The translations under genes and the position numbers were made by a program. A stretch of DNA of 64,000 nucleotides from Pseudomonas anguilliseptica (lineage in GTDB: Bacteria > Pseudomonadota > Gammaproteobacteria > Pseudomonadales > Pseudomonadaceae): NCBI RefSeq assembly GCF_021375795.1, contig NZ_JAEIOI010000001.1, positions 744,001 through 808,000 on the forward strand, read 5' to 3'. A model generated the notes under the pieces. That model made no database searches and had not been told where the DNA came from. It was given only the letters and a program-made list of their open reading frames with translations. This document shows positions 34,701-43,404 of the stretch, in pieces. Each line of letters begins with the position of its first letter. Position 1 is the stretch's first letter.

Positions 34701-36349
34701 ATGCCAGCCAACACGCCGAAACCCATGAAGTGTTCAATCAGGTGCCGCCGCTGGATGGCGCCAACCTGTACCGCGTTGACCTGCCGCTGCAGGAGTGGAC
34801 CAAGCGCTTTGGCGGTGGTTGGGCCGAGCAGCGCCTGGATGTGTATGGCGGCCTGGCCGGTGGTGAACTGATGGCCGCAGGCTTTCTCGCCAACGAAAAT
34901 AAACCGGTGTTCAAGAGCCACGACCGCTACGGTCACCGCGCCGATCTGGTGGAGTTTCACCCGGCCTATCACCAGTTGATGAGTGCAGCCATCGAGCATG
35001 GCTTGCCGTCCATGCCCTGGACCGACCCGCGCGCCGGCGCCCAAGTGGCGCGCGCCGCCATGAGTTACCTGCACAGCCAGGCCGAGGCCGGCAGCGGTTG
35101 CCCGCTGACCATGACCTTTGCCAGCGTGCCCGCACTCAAGCTACAGGCCGATGTGGCCGAGAAGTGGTTGCCGAAAATTCTGTCTACCCAGTACGACCCG
35201 CGCAACCTGCCAATCGAGCAGAAAGCCGGTGCGACCATCGGCATGGCCATGACCGAAAAGCAGGGCGGCACCGATGTGCGCGCCAACACCACGCGCGCCT
35301 ACCCGGTGGGCCTCGGTGGTCCCGGTCAGGCTTATGAGCTGGTGGGGCACAAGTGGTTCTGCTCGGCGCCGATGTGCGACGCCTTTCTGACCCTGGCGTA
35401 TACCGCCAAGGGCCTGACCTGCTTTCTGCTACCGCGCCACCGGCCGGACGGCACGCGCAACGAGTTCTATATCCAGCGCCTGAAAAACAAGCTGGGTAAC
35501 TGGTCGAACGCCTCCAGTGAAGTGGAGTTCCGTGGTGCCCTGGCCTGGATGGTCGGTGAAGAAGGCCGTGGCGTGCCGACCATTATCGAAATGGTCGCGC
35601 TGACCCGTTTCGACTGCATGATCGGCTCCAGCGCGCTGATGCGTCAGGCCCTGACTCAGGCTGCGCACCATTGCGCGCACCGTCAGGTCGGTGGTCGGGT
35701 ACTCAGCGAGCAGCCACTGATGCAGAACGTGCTGGCTGATCTGGCCCTGGAAAGCGAAGCAGCGCTGGCGCTGACCATGCGCATGGGCAAGGCGCTGGAT
35801 AATCCGCACGATGAGCAGGAAGACAAGTTCGCCCGTCTGGTCACCGCCGTGGGCAAGTATTGGATCTGCAAACGCGCGCCGGCCATGATCAACGAGGCCG
35901 CCGAATGTATGGGCGGCGCCGGGTATGTCGAGGATACCATCCTGCCAAGGCTGTACCGCGAAGCACCGGTCAACTCGACCTGGGAAGGCTCGGGCAACGT
36001 GCAGTGCCTGGACGTGCTGCGTGCGCTGTCCAAGGAGCCAGGCGTGCTTGATGCACTGTTTGCCGAGCTGGGCGACGGTCACGGCGATGCGCGGCTGAAA
36101 GCCCATATTGCGCAACTGCAGGCGGATTTCCGCGACACCGCCGATATCCAGTACCGCGCCCGTCAGCTCACCGAAGACGTAGCCCTGGCATTGCAAGCCA
36201 AGCTGCTGCTGGAGGCCGGCAATTCGGTGGTAAGCGATGCCTTTATCGCCAGCCGTCTCGGCGGTCAGGGCGGGCGGGTCTACGGCACCTTGCCGCGTGG
36301 GGTGAATGTCGAGGCGCTGGTGGCGCGCAGTACGCCGCACCTGATCTGA
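34697..36349 (+). CDS. AidB-like acyl-CoA dehydrogenase
   Basis: A 550-residue flavoprotein of the acyl-CoA dehydrogenase superfamily, AidB/isovaleryl-CoA dehydrogenase-like branch. It has the extra N-terminal region (residues 1-170) typical of AidB and larger than the 380-residue norm. Motifs seen: GMAMTEKQGGTDVRANTTRA, GHKWFCSAPMCDAFLTLAY, LKNKLGNWSNASSEVEFRGA, ECMGGAGYVEDTILPRLYRE and NSTWEGSGNVQCLDVLRA. AidB relates to alkylation damage in E. coli, but many Pseudomonas homologs are catabolic. The coupling to TetR and a thioesterase favours acyl-CoA metabolism here. Confidence 0.9.
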   Translation: MNASQHAETHEVFNQVPPLDGANLYRVDLPLQEWTKRFGGGWAEQRLDVYGGLAGGELMAAGFLANENKPVFKSHDRYGHRADLVEFHPAYHQLMSAAIEHGLPSMPWTDPRAGAQVARAAMSYLHSQAEAGSGCPLTMTFASVPALKLQADVAEKWLPKILSTQYDPRNLPIEQKAGATIGMAMTEKQGGTDVRANTTRAYPVGLGGPGQAYELVGHKWFCSAPMCDAFLTLAYTAKGLTCFLLPRHRPDGTRNEFYIQRLKNKLGNWSNASSEVEFRGALAWMVGEEGRGVPTIIEMVALTRFDCMIGSSALMRQALTQAAHHCAHRQVGGRVLSEQPLMQNVLADLALESEAALALTMRMGKALDNPHDEQEDKFARLVTAVGKYWICKRAPAMINEAAECMGGAGYVEDTILPRLYREAPVNSTWEGSGNVQCLDVLRALSKEPGVLDALFAELGDGHGDARLKAHIAQLQADFRDTADIQYRARQLTEDVALALQAKLLLEAGNSVVSDAFIASRLGGQGGRVYGTLPRGVNVEALVARSTPHLI

Positions 36350-36358
36350 GGTCTGAAC

Positions 36359-36790
36359 ATGCACAGCAGTCTCTTTGAGCGCTTAAAGGCCTGGCTGACC
36401 GGCGATATTGCGGCGGATTACGGTATCTCCCAGCTGCGGGCTGCAGCCGGGGTGGCGAGCTTCAGCAGTCAGCCGCCGGCTGTGCACTTCAATCCGCTTG
36501 GCGGTGTGCATGGCGGTTACACCGCCACGCTGTTCGATGCGGCGCTGGGGTTAGCGGTGTATTCGCAGGCCAGTGCCGAGGAGGTCTACGTGACCGCCAG
36601 TCTGCAGGTGAATTACCTGCGCCCGATTGGTCTTGCGGCCTTGCCGTTGCATACCGAGGCCTGCGTGCAGCAGCGCGAAGGGCGACAGGTCGCGGTGCAG
36701 GCCACGCTGCATGATGCCCAGGGGCAGCTGTGTGGCACCGGCAGTGCGGTATTCACCTGCTTGCGCAGTTCGTTACAGGCTACAGGCTGA
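36359..36790 (+). CDS. PaaI-type hotdog thioesterase
   Basis: A 143-residue hotdog-fold acyl-CoA thioesterase. The family core is FNPLGGVHGGYTATLFDAAL, with the catalytic acidic residue expected at the aspartate of LFDAALG, then VTASLQVNYLRPI and GTGSAVFTC. It hydrolyses aryl- or acyl-CoA esters in relatives. It starts 9 bp after the acyl-CoA dehydrogenase stop, with GAGG ahead of the ATG, so it is the third gene of the TetR operon. Confidence 0.9.
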   Translation: MHSSLFERLKAWLTGDIAADYGISQLRAAAGVASFSSQPPAVHFNPLGGVHGGYTATLFDAALGLAVYSQASAEEVYVTASLQVNYLRPIGLAALPLHTEACVQQREGRQVAVQATLHDAQGQLCGTGSAVFTCLRSSLQATG

Positions 36791-36850
36791 GGCCTGCCTG
36801 GCGGAGGTGCTGTTAACAGGCTTTGCCGGGTGCGATCCGGCCTGCGCGCT

Positions 36851-37585
36851 TCAACGGCGCTGCCAGATCATCTTGCCGGTGTTGCTTTCGGTCACCAGGT
36901 ACTGGTCGCTGAAGTGGTAGTGGGCGGCCGGCTGGTAGTCGTTCTGGCCTTGCAGCTGCACTTCCAGCAAGCCGGTGTGGGTGGTTATCCAGCGGCCGGT
37001 GTATTGCAGCTCGCCGGGGGCGTCGTAGTTCCAGTCGGCGCCGCCAGCGACGGTACGGCTCCATTGGCTCACGCCGCCATCAACGGTCAATTGCAGAATC
37101 ATCTGGGTGGTCATTGAGGCGAAGTTGGCGCCGCCGCTGTTGGTGATTTTTTCATGCATCCAGGTGCCGACCAGTGCTGGGTCGCGGAATTGGCGATTGG
37201 CCTTGCTGGCGATGGCGGCGTCGCTGAACGTCTGGCGATGGAACACGGCACTGCGCTCCAGGGTTTCGCCCGTGCGCGGGTTGCGCGCTGCAATGTGGCT
37301 GTCGAGCACGCCGTTGGCATAGGTGGCCGTCATGTTGGCGATTGCCTGTCCGGATTGTGTTTCGCTGATCTTCGCTGTGAGCAGCTGTCCGTCGAAGCTG
37401 CCGCTTATCTGTAGGCGCAACCGGCCCCCTTCGACGTATTCACCACTGACCTGTGGCCCCTGGCTGCGCAGGTGCAGCTCGGCGGGTTGACCGTCCAGGG
37501 TGGCCAGGTAGTGACCGTCCAGGCTGTCGGCCAGTAGCAGGCTCGGCAGTAAACTCAGGAACAGGATGAGCAGGGCGCGCAGCAT
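36851..37585 (-). CDS. Exported protein of unknown function
   Basis: A 244-residue secreted protein. The signal peptide LRALLILFLSLLPSLLLADS is clear. The mature part is beta-rich with two similar halves, each pairing a GTW/GHY-type strand with glycine-rich turns (SLDGHYLATLDGQPAELHLR, VGTWMHEKITNSGGANF and YTGRWITTHTGLLEV). That pattern is typical of lipocalin- or META-like small barrels but I cannot assign a family. The ATG at 37585 has GAGGAC 7 nt upstream; an earlier in-frame ATG has none. The gene converges with the thioesterase. Confidence 0.75.
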   Translation of the reverse strand: MLRALLILFLSLLPSLLLADSLDGHYLATLDGQPAELHLRSQGPQVSGEYVEGGRLRLQISGSFDGQLLTAKISETQSGQAIANMTATYANGVLDSHIAARNPRTGETLERSAVFHRQTFSDAAIASKANRQFRDPALVGTWMHEKITNSGGANFASMTTQMILQLTVDGGVSQWSRTVAGGADWNYDAPGELQYTGRWITTHTGLLEVQLQGQNDYQPAAHYHFSDQYLVTESNTGKMIWQRR

Positions 37586-37717
37586 GCGGTGTCCTCGGGG
37601 CAATGGGTGCAACAAGATTAGCGGGTATTGGGTGACTGGGTGGTCAACGCCGCGCTATCCCAAGCGCGGTGGATCAGGGCAAGATAGAGCCTGTCCGATC
37701 AGCCAGGAAGATGCCTT

Positions 37718-39190
37718 GTGAGCCTTTGTTCCGATGACTTCGTTGTCGCCACCACCGCCGAAGAGGCGGTGGATCGCCTTGCCGCGTTGCACCAGCAGGC
37801 TACCAGCGCTCTCAGTCAGGCGCTCAAGCGCTACCTCAAAGAGCGCGTCAAACCCGATGCCGCCCAGCACTGCCTGTTCCGCTACCCCGAATTGCGCCTG
37901 ACCTACCTGTGTCAGGGCGAGGTGCCGACCACCGTGCGTGCCTACGCCAAGGTACAGGTGCCAGGCACCTACGCTATCACCGTGACCCAGCCGGCGGCCT
38001 TCCGCAAATACCTGCTGGAGCAGCTGCGCCCGTTGATGAACGACTTCACCTTGCGTGTGGAAGTCGGCCGCAGCCAGCAGAACATTCCTTACCCGTACGT
38101 GGTCGAGGGTGGCGATGAACTGGCCGGCAGCGGTGTGACCGCCGCCGAGCTGGCGCGGGTATTCCCCAGCACCGACCTGTCCGCCGCCACCGACGGCACC
38201 GCCGATGGCCTGTACGACTGGGAGAACATCGACCCGCTGCCGCTGGCACTGTTCGATGCGGCGCGCACCGACTTCTCGCTCAAGCGCATCCAGCATTACA
38301 CCGGCAGCGACTGGCGCCATGTGCAGCCGTGGATCCTGCTGACCAACTACCACCGTTACGTCGACCAGTTCATCCGCCATGGCCTGGACATGCTGGTGGG
38401 CGACTCACGCTTCACCCGCATGGTGCTGCCGGGCAATGTGGTGGTCGAGCGTGGCATGGCCGAAGGCGAGATGCAGGCGATCATCGAGAACGTGGTCTGG
38501 CACCGCTACCAGATGCCGGCCTACCACCTGCAGGCCGAGGATGGTCACGGCATTACCCTGGTCAATATCGGCGTCGGCCCGTCCAACGCCAAGAACATCA
38601 CCGACCACCTGGCCGTGCTGCGCCCGCACTGCTGGCTGATGATCGGCCACTGCGGCGGCCTGCGCCAATCGCAGACCATCGGCGACTACGTGCTGGCCCA
38701 CGCCTATATGCGCCGCGACGGCATTCTCGACCGCGTACTGCCGCCGCATATCCCGCTGCCGGCGCTGGCCGAGGTGCAGCAGGCATTGCAGCAAGCGGCC
38801 AAGCTGGTGACTGGTGAAGAGGGCGACGAGCTGAAAAAGCGCCTGCGCACCGGCACCGTGCTGACCTACGACGACCGCAACTGGGAACTGCGCTGGGCTC
38901 AGGAGCGGCCGCTGATCAACCTGTCACGCGCGGTGGCGGTGGATATGGAAAGCGGCACTATCGCCGCCCAGGGCTATCGCCTGCGGGTGCCCTACGGCAC
39001 GCTGCTGTGCGTGTCGGACAAACCGCTGCACAGCGAGATCAAACTGCCTGGCGCGGCCGGTGCTTTCTACGAACGCGCCGTGACCCAGCACCTGCATATC
39101 GGCATCACTGCCCTGGAGCTTATGCGCAGTCAGCTCAACTCGCTGCACTCGCGCAAGCTGCGCAGCTTTGATGAGCCGCCGTTCCGGTAG
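37718..39190 (+). CDS. amn: AMP nucleosidase
   Basis: A 490-residue enzyme that cleaves AMP to adenine and ribose-5-phosphate. The N-terminal AMP nucleosidase domain is at about 1-175. The C-terminal phosphorylase-like domain contains LVNIGVGPSNAKNITDHLAV, HCWLMIGHCGGLRQSQTIGD, YVLAHAYMRRDGILD and AVDMESGTIAAQGYRLRVPY. Length equals the E. coli enzyme (about 484). The start is GTG at 37718, with AGGAAG 7-8 nt upstream. The TAG stop lies inside a large inverted repeat shared with the LysR gene. Confidence 0.96.
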   Translation: MSLCSDDFVVATTAEEAVDRLAALHQQATSALSQALKRYLKERVKPDAAQHCLFRYPELRLTYLCQGEVPTTVRAYAKVQVPGTYAITVTQPAAFRKYLLEQLRPLMNDFTLRVEVGRSQQNIPYPYVVEGGDELAGSGVTAAELARVFPSTDLSAATDGTADGLYDWENIDPLPLALFDAARTDFSLKRIQHYTGSDWRHVQPWILLTNYHRYVDQFIRHGLDMLVGDSRFTRMVLPGNVVVERGMAEGEMQAIIENVVWHRYQMPAYHLQAEDGHGITLVNIGVGPSNAKNITDHLAVLRPHCWLMIGHCGGLRQSQTIGDYVLAHAYMRRDGILDRVLPPHIPLPALAEVQQALQQAAKLVTGEEGDELKKRLRTGTVLTYDDRNWELRWAQERPLINLSRAVAVDMESGTIAAQGYRLRVPYGTLLCVSDKPLHSEIKLPGAAGAFYERAVTQHLHIGITALELMRSQLNSLHSRKLRSFDEPPFR

Positions 39191-39271
39191 GTTGGGTTGA
39201 GGCGCGTAGCGTCGAAGTCCAACAGCTAGTGAGCGTTTCCTGTTGGGCTTCGCAGGCTCAACCCAACCTAC
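39187..39271. repeat. Large inverted repeat between amn and lysR
   Basis: Outer arms GTAGGTTGGGTTGAG (39187-39201) and CTCAACCCAACCTAC (39257-39271) are perfect 15-bp complements. Inner arms CGAAGTCCAACAG (39213-39225) and CTGTTGGGCTTCG (39240-39252) match at 12 of 13 positions. Each outer arm supplies a TAG stop codon, one for amn and one for the LysR gene. It probably works as a bidirectional terminator or REP/MITE-type repeat. Confidence 0.85.
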
Positions 39272-40143
39272 GATTTGCTTGCTGGGCTGCCGTTCAGGGC
39301 GTTTTCCAGCCAAGCGCAAAAGCTGCGGGTCAGTGGATCGCCCTCACTGTCGCGGTGCACCAACCAGGCCCAGTTGGGGCCGCGCACTGTCTGTTCCGCC
39401 AGCGGTTGCAGTAGGCCGTTACGCCGAGCCTGGTCAGCCAGCAACTGGCTGACCAGGGCGATGCCCAGGCCTTGGCTGGCGGCATCCAGCAGCAGGCCAG
39501 GGTCGGAGAAGTTAAGTCCGTTGCTCTGCTGGCCTACATCCTGCCCGCCTTGCACTGCCCAATGACTCCAATCCATCTCTCGTTCGCCATGCAGGGTGCA
39601 GCGCTCGTCTGGTTGTTGCGCCAGCAGGCTGGGGTGTGCCGCCGAATAGAGGCGGTCTTCCAGCAACACGCGAAAGCTGCACTCGGCCTGGGCGGTGAGG
39701 TCGTCACGCACGGCAATGTCGATGGTCTGAGTGGCCATGTCCGGCACCTCATCGCTGGTGAACAGCCATAGGTCGATTTCCGGGTGCAGGCGATGAAATT
39801 CACCCAGGCGCGGCACCAGCCAGTGGCGGGCGAAGGCCGGCGTGGTGTTGACCACCAGTTGGTTGGGCTTGCGGTACTGCTCCAGGCGACGGATGCCCAC
39901 GGCCAGTTGCTGCAACAGCGACTGGGTGGTGCTGAGCAGGTCATACCCGGCATCGGTGAGGCTGACGCTGCGTCCACTGCGGTAGAACAGCGGCTGTTCG
40001 AGAAAGCTTTCCAGGCTACGGATCTGCTGGCTGATCGCCGACTGGGTGAGGTGCAGTTCCTCGGCGGCCTTGTGGAAGCTGCCCAGGCGGGCGGCGGCCT
40101 CGAAGCCGCGCAGGGCGTTTAGCGGGGGCCAGTGTTTCAACAT
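39268..40143 (-). CDS. LysR-family transcriptional regulator
   Basis: A 291-residue LysR-type regulator. The winged HTH is at about 6-65 (PPLNALRGFEAAARLGSFHK, AAEELHLTQSAISQQIRSLE), close to the GcvA/AmpR branch. The effector domain follows from about 95 (NQLVVNTTPAFARHWLVPRL). It is divergent from aguA; a TGAT-N11-ATCA dyad lies directly upstream, so it likely regulates the agmatine operon and itself. In P. aeruginosa the agu genes are controlled by a TetR protein (AguR), as I recall, so this would be a different arrangement. The last bases lie in the inverted repeat at 39187-39271. Confidence 0.9.
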   Translation of the reverse strand: MLKHWPPLNALRGFEAAARLGSFHKAAEELHLTQSAISQQIRSLESFLEQPLFYRSGRSVSLTDAGYDLLSTTQSLLQQLAVGIRRLEQYRKPNQLVVNTTPAFARHWLVPRLGEFHRLHPEIDLWLFTSDEVPDMATQTIDIAVRDDLTAQAECSFRVLLEDRLYSAAHPSLLAQQPDERCTLHGEREMDWSHWAVQGGQDVGQQSNGLNFSDPGLLLDAASQGLGIALVSQLLADQARRNGLLQPLAEQTVRGPNWAWLVHRDSEGDPLTRSFCAWLENALNGSPASKS

Positions 40144-40146
40144 GAT

Positions 40147-40165
40147 TGATAAGTCCTGCTAATCA
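40147..40165. promoter_or_regulatory. LysR-type operator (TGAT-N11-ATCA)
   Basis: TGAT (40147-40150), 11 bp, then ATCA (40162-40165) fits the T-N11-A rule for LysR-type regulators. It sits between lysR (start 40143) and aguA (start 40277), with AT-rich promoter-like sequence continuing to about 40210. Confidence 0.55.
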
Positions 40166-40276
40166 GAATTGTGCAAAATCTATCGTTTGTTACGGCATTT
40201 TTACAGGCCTAGCATGCAAGTCATCACCGCATTCGCGGTTTTCAGTGATAACAAAGACTTAACTGAAGGCACTTGT

Positions 40277-41329
40277 ATGCAGCATAACGCAGTCGCAGAA
40301 AACGCTTGGTTCATGCCCGCTGAATGGGTTCCGCACGCCGCCACCTGGATGGTCTGGCCGCATAACCAAGGGCTGTGGGAGTCCGGCTGGGGCGTGACCC
40401 TGACCGAGGTGCAGGTGGACTTCGCCCGGGTGGCCAACGCCATTGCTCGCTTCGAACCGGTAAAGATGGTGGTTGATCCATCGGCAGCGCTGCGTGCCCG
40501 TGAGTTGTGCGGGCCCAACATCGAGCTGATCGAGTTGGCCGTCAACGACAGCTGGTGTCGCGATTCCGGGCCGAGCTTTGTCTGCCATCCGCAGCGTGGG
40601 GTGGCCGGGGTGAGCTGGCGCTTCAATGCCTGGGGCGGCAAATCCGAGCATGATCTGGATGAGAGCCTGGCGCGGCGTATTCTCAACGGCCTGGGCATGG
40701 ATTGCTTCGGCACGCCGCTCTCCAACGAAGGCGGGGCGATCCATGTGGATGGCGACGGCACGCTGATCACCACCGAATCGGTGCTGCTCAACCCCAATCG
40801 CAATCCGGGCATGAACAAGGCCGAGATGGAGGAAATCTTCGCCCGCCTGCTGGGCGTGAAGAAGACCATCTGGCTACCGGGTGACCCGCAGTACGTGACG
40901 GGCGATATGACCGACGGCCATATCGACGGCGTGTGTGCCTTCGCCAAACCCGGCGCGCTGCTGGTGGACGCCACCCGCGATCAGGGCTCGGTGTACGCCG
41001 AAGTGGTGCGCGAAAACCGTCGCGCCCTGGAGCTGGCCACCGATGCCCGTGGCCGCACGTTCGAGCTGCTCGAACTGTACGAGGCCACCGACGCGGTGGA
41101 CACCGAAGCCGAGGTGTTCTGCGCCTCCTACACCAACTTCTACATCTGCAACGGCGCGATCATCATGCCGGCCTACGGCATTGCGGCGGACGAGGAAGCG
41201 GCGGCGACCCTGCGTATGGCCTTCCCGGGCCGCGAAGTGGTGGCGGTGCAAATCAATCAGCTGGCCCATGGCGGCGGTGGCGTGCATTGCATCACTCAAC
41301 AGCAGCCGGCTTGGCCGTTGAAGGGGTGA
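40277..41329 (+). CDS. aguA: Agmatine deiminase (cytoplasmic)
   Basis: A 350-residue enzyme of the guanidino-group-modifying superfamily that turns agmatine into N-carbamoylputrescine and ammonia. The nucleophile is C338 in AHGGGGVHCITQQQP. Other motifs are MPAEWVPHAATWMVWPH, DSWCRDSGPSF, FNAWGGK, EGGAIHVDGDGTLI and DGHIDGVCAF. The ATG at 40277 has GAAGG 7 nt upstream; a longer frame starting earlier crosses the operator-promoter region. It is the first gene of aguA-aguB-binding protein-Tat paralog. Confidence 0.96.
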   Translation: MQHNAVAENAWFMPAEWVPHAATWMVWPHNQGLWESGWGVTLTEVQVDFARVANAIARFEPVKMVVDPSAALRARELCGPNIELIELAVNDSWCRDSGPSFVCHPQRGVAGVSWRFNAWGGKSEHDLDESLARRILNGLGMDCFGTPLSNEGGAIHVDGDGTLITTESVLLNPNRNPGMNKAEMEEIFARLLGVKKTIWLPGDPQYVTGDMTDGHIDGVCAFAKPGALLVDATRDQGSVYAEVVRENRRALELATDARGRTFELLELYEATDAVDTEAEVFCASYTNFYICNGAIIMPAYGIAADEEAAATLRMAFPGREVVAVQINQLAHGGGGVHCITQQQPAWPLKG

Positions 41330-41333
41330 GGTG

Positions 41334-42242
41334 ATGAGCAAACTGACCGTCGCCACTACCCAGTTCGCCTGCAGCTGGAACCTTGAGCAGAACCTTGACC
41401 AGGCCGAGCGTCTGGTGCGCGAGGCCGCCGCCAAGGGCGCGCACCTGATCCTGTTGCAGGAGCTGTTCGCCACCCCGTACTTCTGCATTGAGCAGGACCA
41501 CAAGCACCTGGCGCTGGCCGAGGAATACAGCCAGAGTCGCGTGCTCAAGCGCTTCTCCGCCCTGGCCAAGGAACTTGGCGTGGTGCTGCCGTTGTCCTGG
41601 TTCGAGAAGGCCGGCAATGCCTGTTTCAATTCGCTGAGCGTGGCCGACGCCGATGGCCGCCTGCTTGGGGTGTACCGCAAGACCCATATCCCCAACGCCA
41701 TCGGCTACCAGGAGAAGGAATATTTCAGCCCCGGTGATACCGGCTTCAAGGTCTGGGACACCGCCTTCGGCCGCATCGGCGTGGCCATCTGCTGGGACCA
41801 ATGGTTCCCCGAAACAGCGCGTTGCCTGGCCCTGCAAGGTGCCGAAGTGCTGCTGTTCCCCACCGCCATCGGCTCCGAACCGGGGGCGCAAACGCTGGAT
41901 TCCCGTGACCACTGGCAACTGACCCAGCGCGGCCATGCCGCCGCCAACATCCTGCCGGTGATCGCCGCCAACCGCGTCGGCCGTGAAGTGGCGAGCAGCG
42001 ATCCAGCCCTGCAGATGAGTTTCTACGGCTCGTCCTTTATCACCGACCACAAGGGCAAGTTGCTCGCCGAGGCTGACCGCGACAGCACGGGCGTACTGGT
42101 ACGTGAACTGGATCTTGCCGCCATGCGTGAGGAGCGCCTGACCTGGGGCATCTACCGCGACCGCCGCCCGGAAATGTACGGCCCGCTGCTGGGCCTGGAC
42201 GGACGGCAAACCCATGTGTGCTGGAATCACCAAGGAGTCTGA
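41334..42242 (+). CDS. aguB: N-carbamoylputrescine amidase
   Basis: A 302-residue nitrilase-superfamily amidase that converts N-carbamoylputrescine to putrescine, completing the agmatine pathway. The catalytic triad is visible as the glutamate of LLQELFATPYFC, the lysine of YRKTHIPNA and the cysteine of GVAICWDQWFPE. The ATG at 41334 lies 4 bp after the aguA stop; a GTG at 41331 is one codon upstream. Order and spacing match aguAB operons in other pseudomonads. Confidence 0.96.
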   Translation: MSKLTVATTQFACSWNLEQNLDQAERLVREAAAKGAHLILLQELFATPYFCIEQDHKHLALAEEYSQSRVLKRFSALAKELGVVLPLSWFEKAGNACFNSLSVADADGRLLGVYRKTHIPNAIGYQEKEYFSPGDTGFKVWDTAFGRIGVAICWDQWFPETARCLALQGAEVLLFPTAIGSEPGAQTLDSRDHWQLTQRGHAAANILPVIAANRVGREVASSDPALQMSFYGSSFITDHKGKLLAEADRDSTGVLVRELDLAAMREERLTWGIYRDRRPEMYGPLLGLDGRQTHVCWNHQGV

Positions 42243-42244
42243 GC

Positions 42245-43348
42245 ATGAAACCTGCGAACGCATTGCTGATTGGCTCGCTGAGTCTCGTCCTGGGTTGTGC
42301 CCAGGCCTGGGGTAAGACCGAGGAAAAGACCCTGCGCCTGTACAACTGGGCCGACTATTTTGCCGAGGACACCCTGGCTAGCTTCACTAAGGAGACTGGC
42401 ATCCGGGTGATCTACGACGTCATGGAAGGCAGCGAAACGCTGGAAGCCAAGATGATGGCCGGCAACAGCGGTTATGACCTGATCTTCCCCGGCGACACCG
42501 TGGCCGAACGGCTGATGCGTGCCGGCGCGTTGCAGAAGTTGGACAAGTCCAAGCTCGAACATCTGGATGAGATCGAGCCGGGCCTGCGCAATTTGCAGAC
42601 CCAGTACCCCTATTCGCGTCACGCCACAGTGCCTTACACCTGGGGCAGCATTGGCATTACCTATAACGCCGCGATGATCGAGCAGCGTATGCATGACGCG
42701 CCGGTAAACAGCCTCGATCTGCTGTTCAAACCGGAAAACGCGGCCAAGTTCGCCGACTGCGGCATCTCGATGATCGACTCGCCGGACGAAGTGCTGGCCG
42801 TGGTGCTCAACTACCTGGGGCGATCACCACGCAGTGCCAAACCCGACGATCTTAAGGCTGCCGGAGAATTGTTGGCGGCGATCAAGCCCTATATCCGCAA
42901 GTTCCAGTCGCAGCCGGTTACCGAACTGGTCAATGGCGATCTGTGCCTGTCGCTCGGTTACAGCGGCGATGTCACCCAGGCCCAGCGCGCTACGGCCGGA
43001 GCCGGCAAACAGGTGGATTTCCGTTTCCACATTCCACGCGAAGGCACCACGGTCTGGATGGACACCATGGCTATTCCAGTGGATGCCCGGCACCCGCAGT
43101 ACGCCTACGCCTTTATCAATTTCGTCATGCGTCCTGCGCATATGGCGGCGATCAGCAACTTCACCGGCTACCCGACTTCGAGTGCCGCAGCCCGGCCATT
43201 GGTCGATGCCGACATGCGCAATAACCCGGAGATCTATGTCGATCAGGCCGTTTATGCGCGGCTGATCCCCGGCAAGGACATTCCCCAGCGTGACATGCGT
43301 GCGCGCATGCGTGCCTGGAGCCAATTCAAAACGGCCCGTAGTCACTGA
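42245..43348 (+). CDS. Polyamine-binding protein (PotF/SpuD family)
   Basis: A 367-residue exported type-II periplasmic binding protein. The mature part begins with LRLYNWADYFAEDTLASFTK and includes GYDLIFPGDTVAERLM, VPYTWGSIGITYNAAMIEQR, SMIDSPDEVLAVVLNYLG and MDTMAIPVDARHPQYAYAFI, typical of spermidine/putrescine binders. The signal region LIGSLSLVLGCAQA could be cut after AQA or, less likely, lipidated at the cysteine. AAGGAG precedes the ATG by 8 nt. No transporter permease or ATPase gene is nearby, so it must partner with a system encoded elsewhere or act as a sensor. It shares an operon with aguAB. Confidence 0.9.
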   Translation: MKPANALLIGSLSLVLGCAQAWGKTEEKTLRLYNWADYFAEDTLASFTKETGIRVIYDVMEGSETLEAKMMAGNSGYDLIFPGDTVAERLMRAGALQKLDKSKLEHLDEIEPGLRNLQTQYPYSRHATVPYTWGSIGITYNAAMIEQRMHDAPVNSLDLLFKPENAAKFADCGISMIDSPDEVLAVVLNYLGRSPRSAKPDDLKAAGELLAAIKPYIRKFQSQPVTELVNGDLCLSLGYSGDVTQAQRATAGAGKQVDFRFHIPREGTTVWMDTMAIPVDARHPQYAYAFINFVMRPAHMAAISNFTGYPTSSAAARPLVDADMRNNPEIYVDQAVYARLIPGKDIPQRDMRARMRAWSQFKTARSH

Positions 43349-43404
43349 GCCGCTGCCAGCCCCTCACCCTTCACAGCCGCCCCACTTACAGAGGATGCAG
43401 AACC

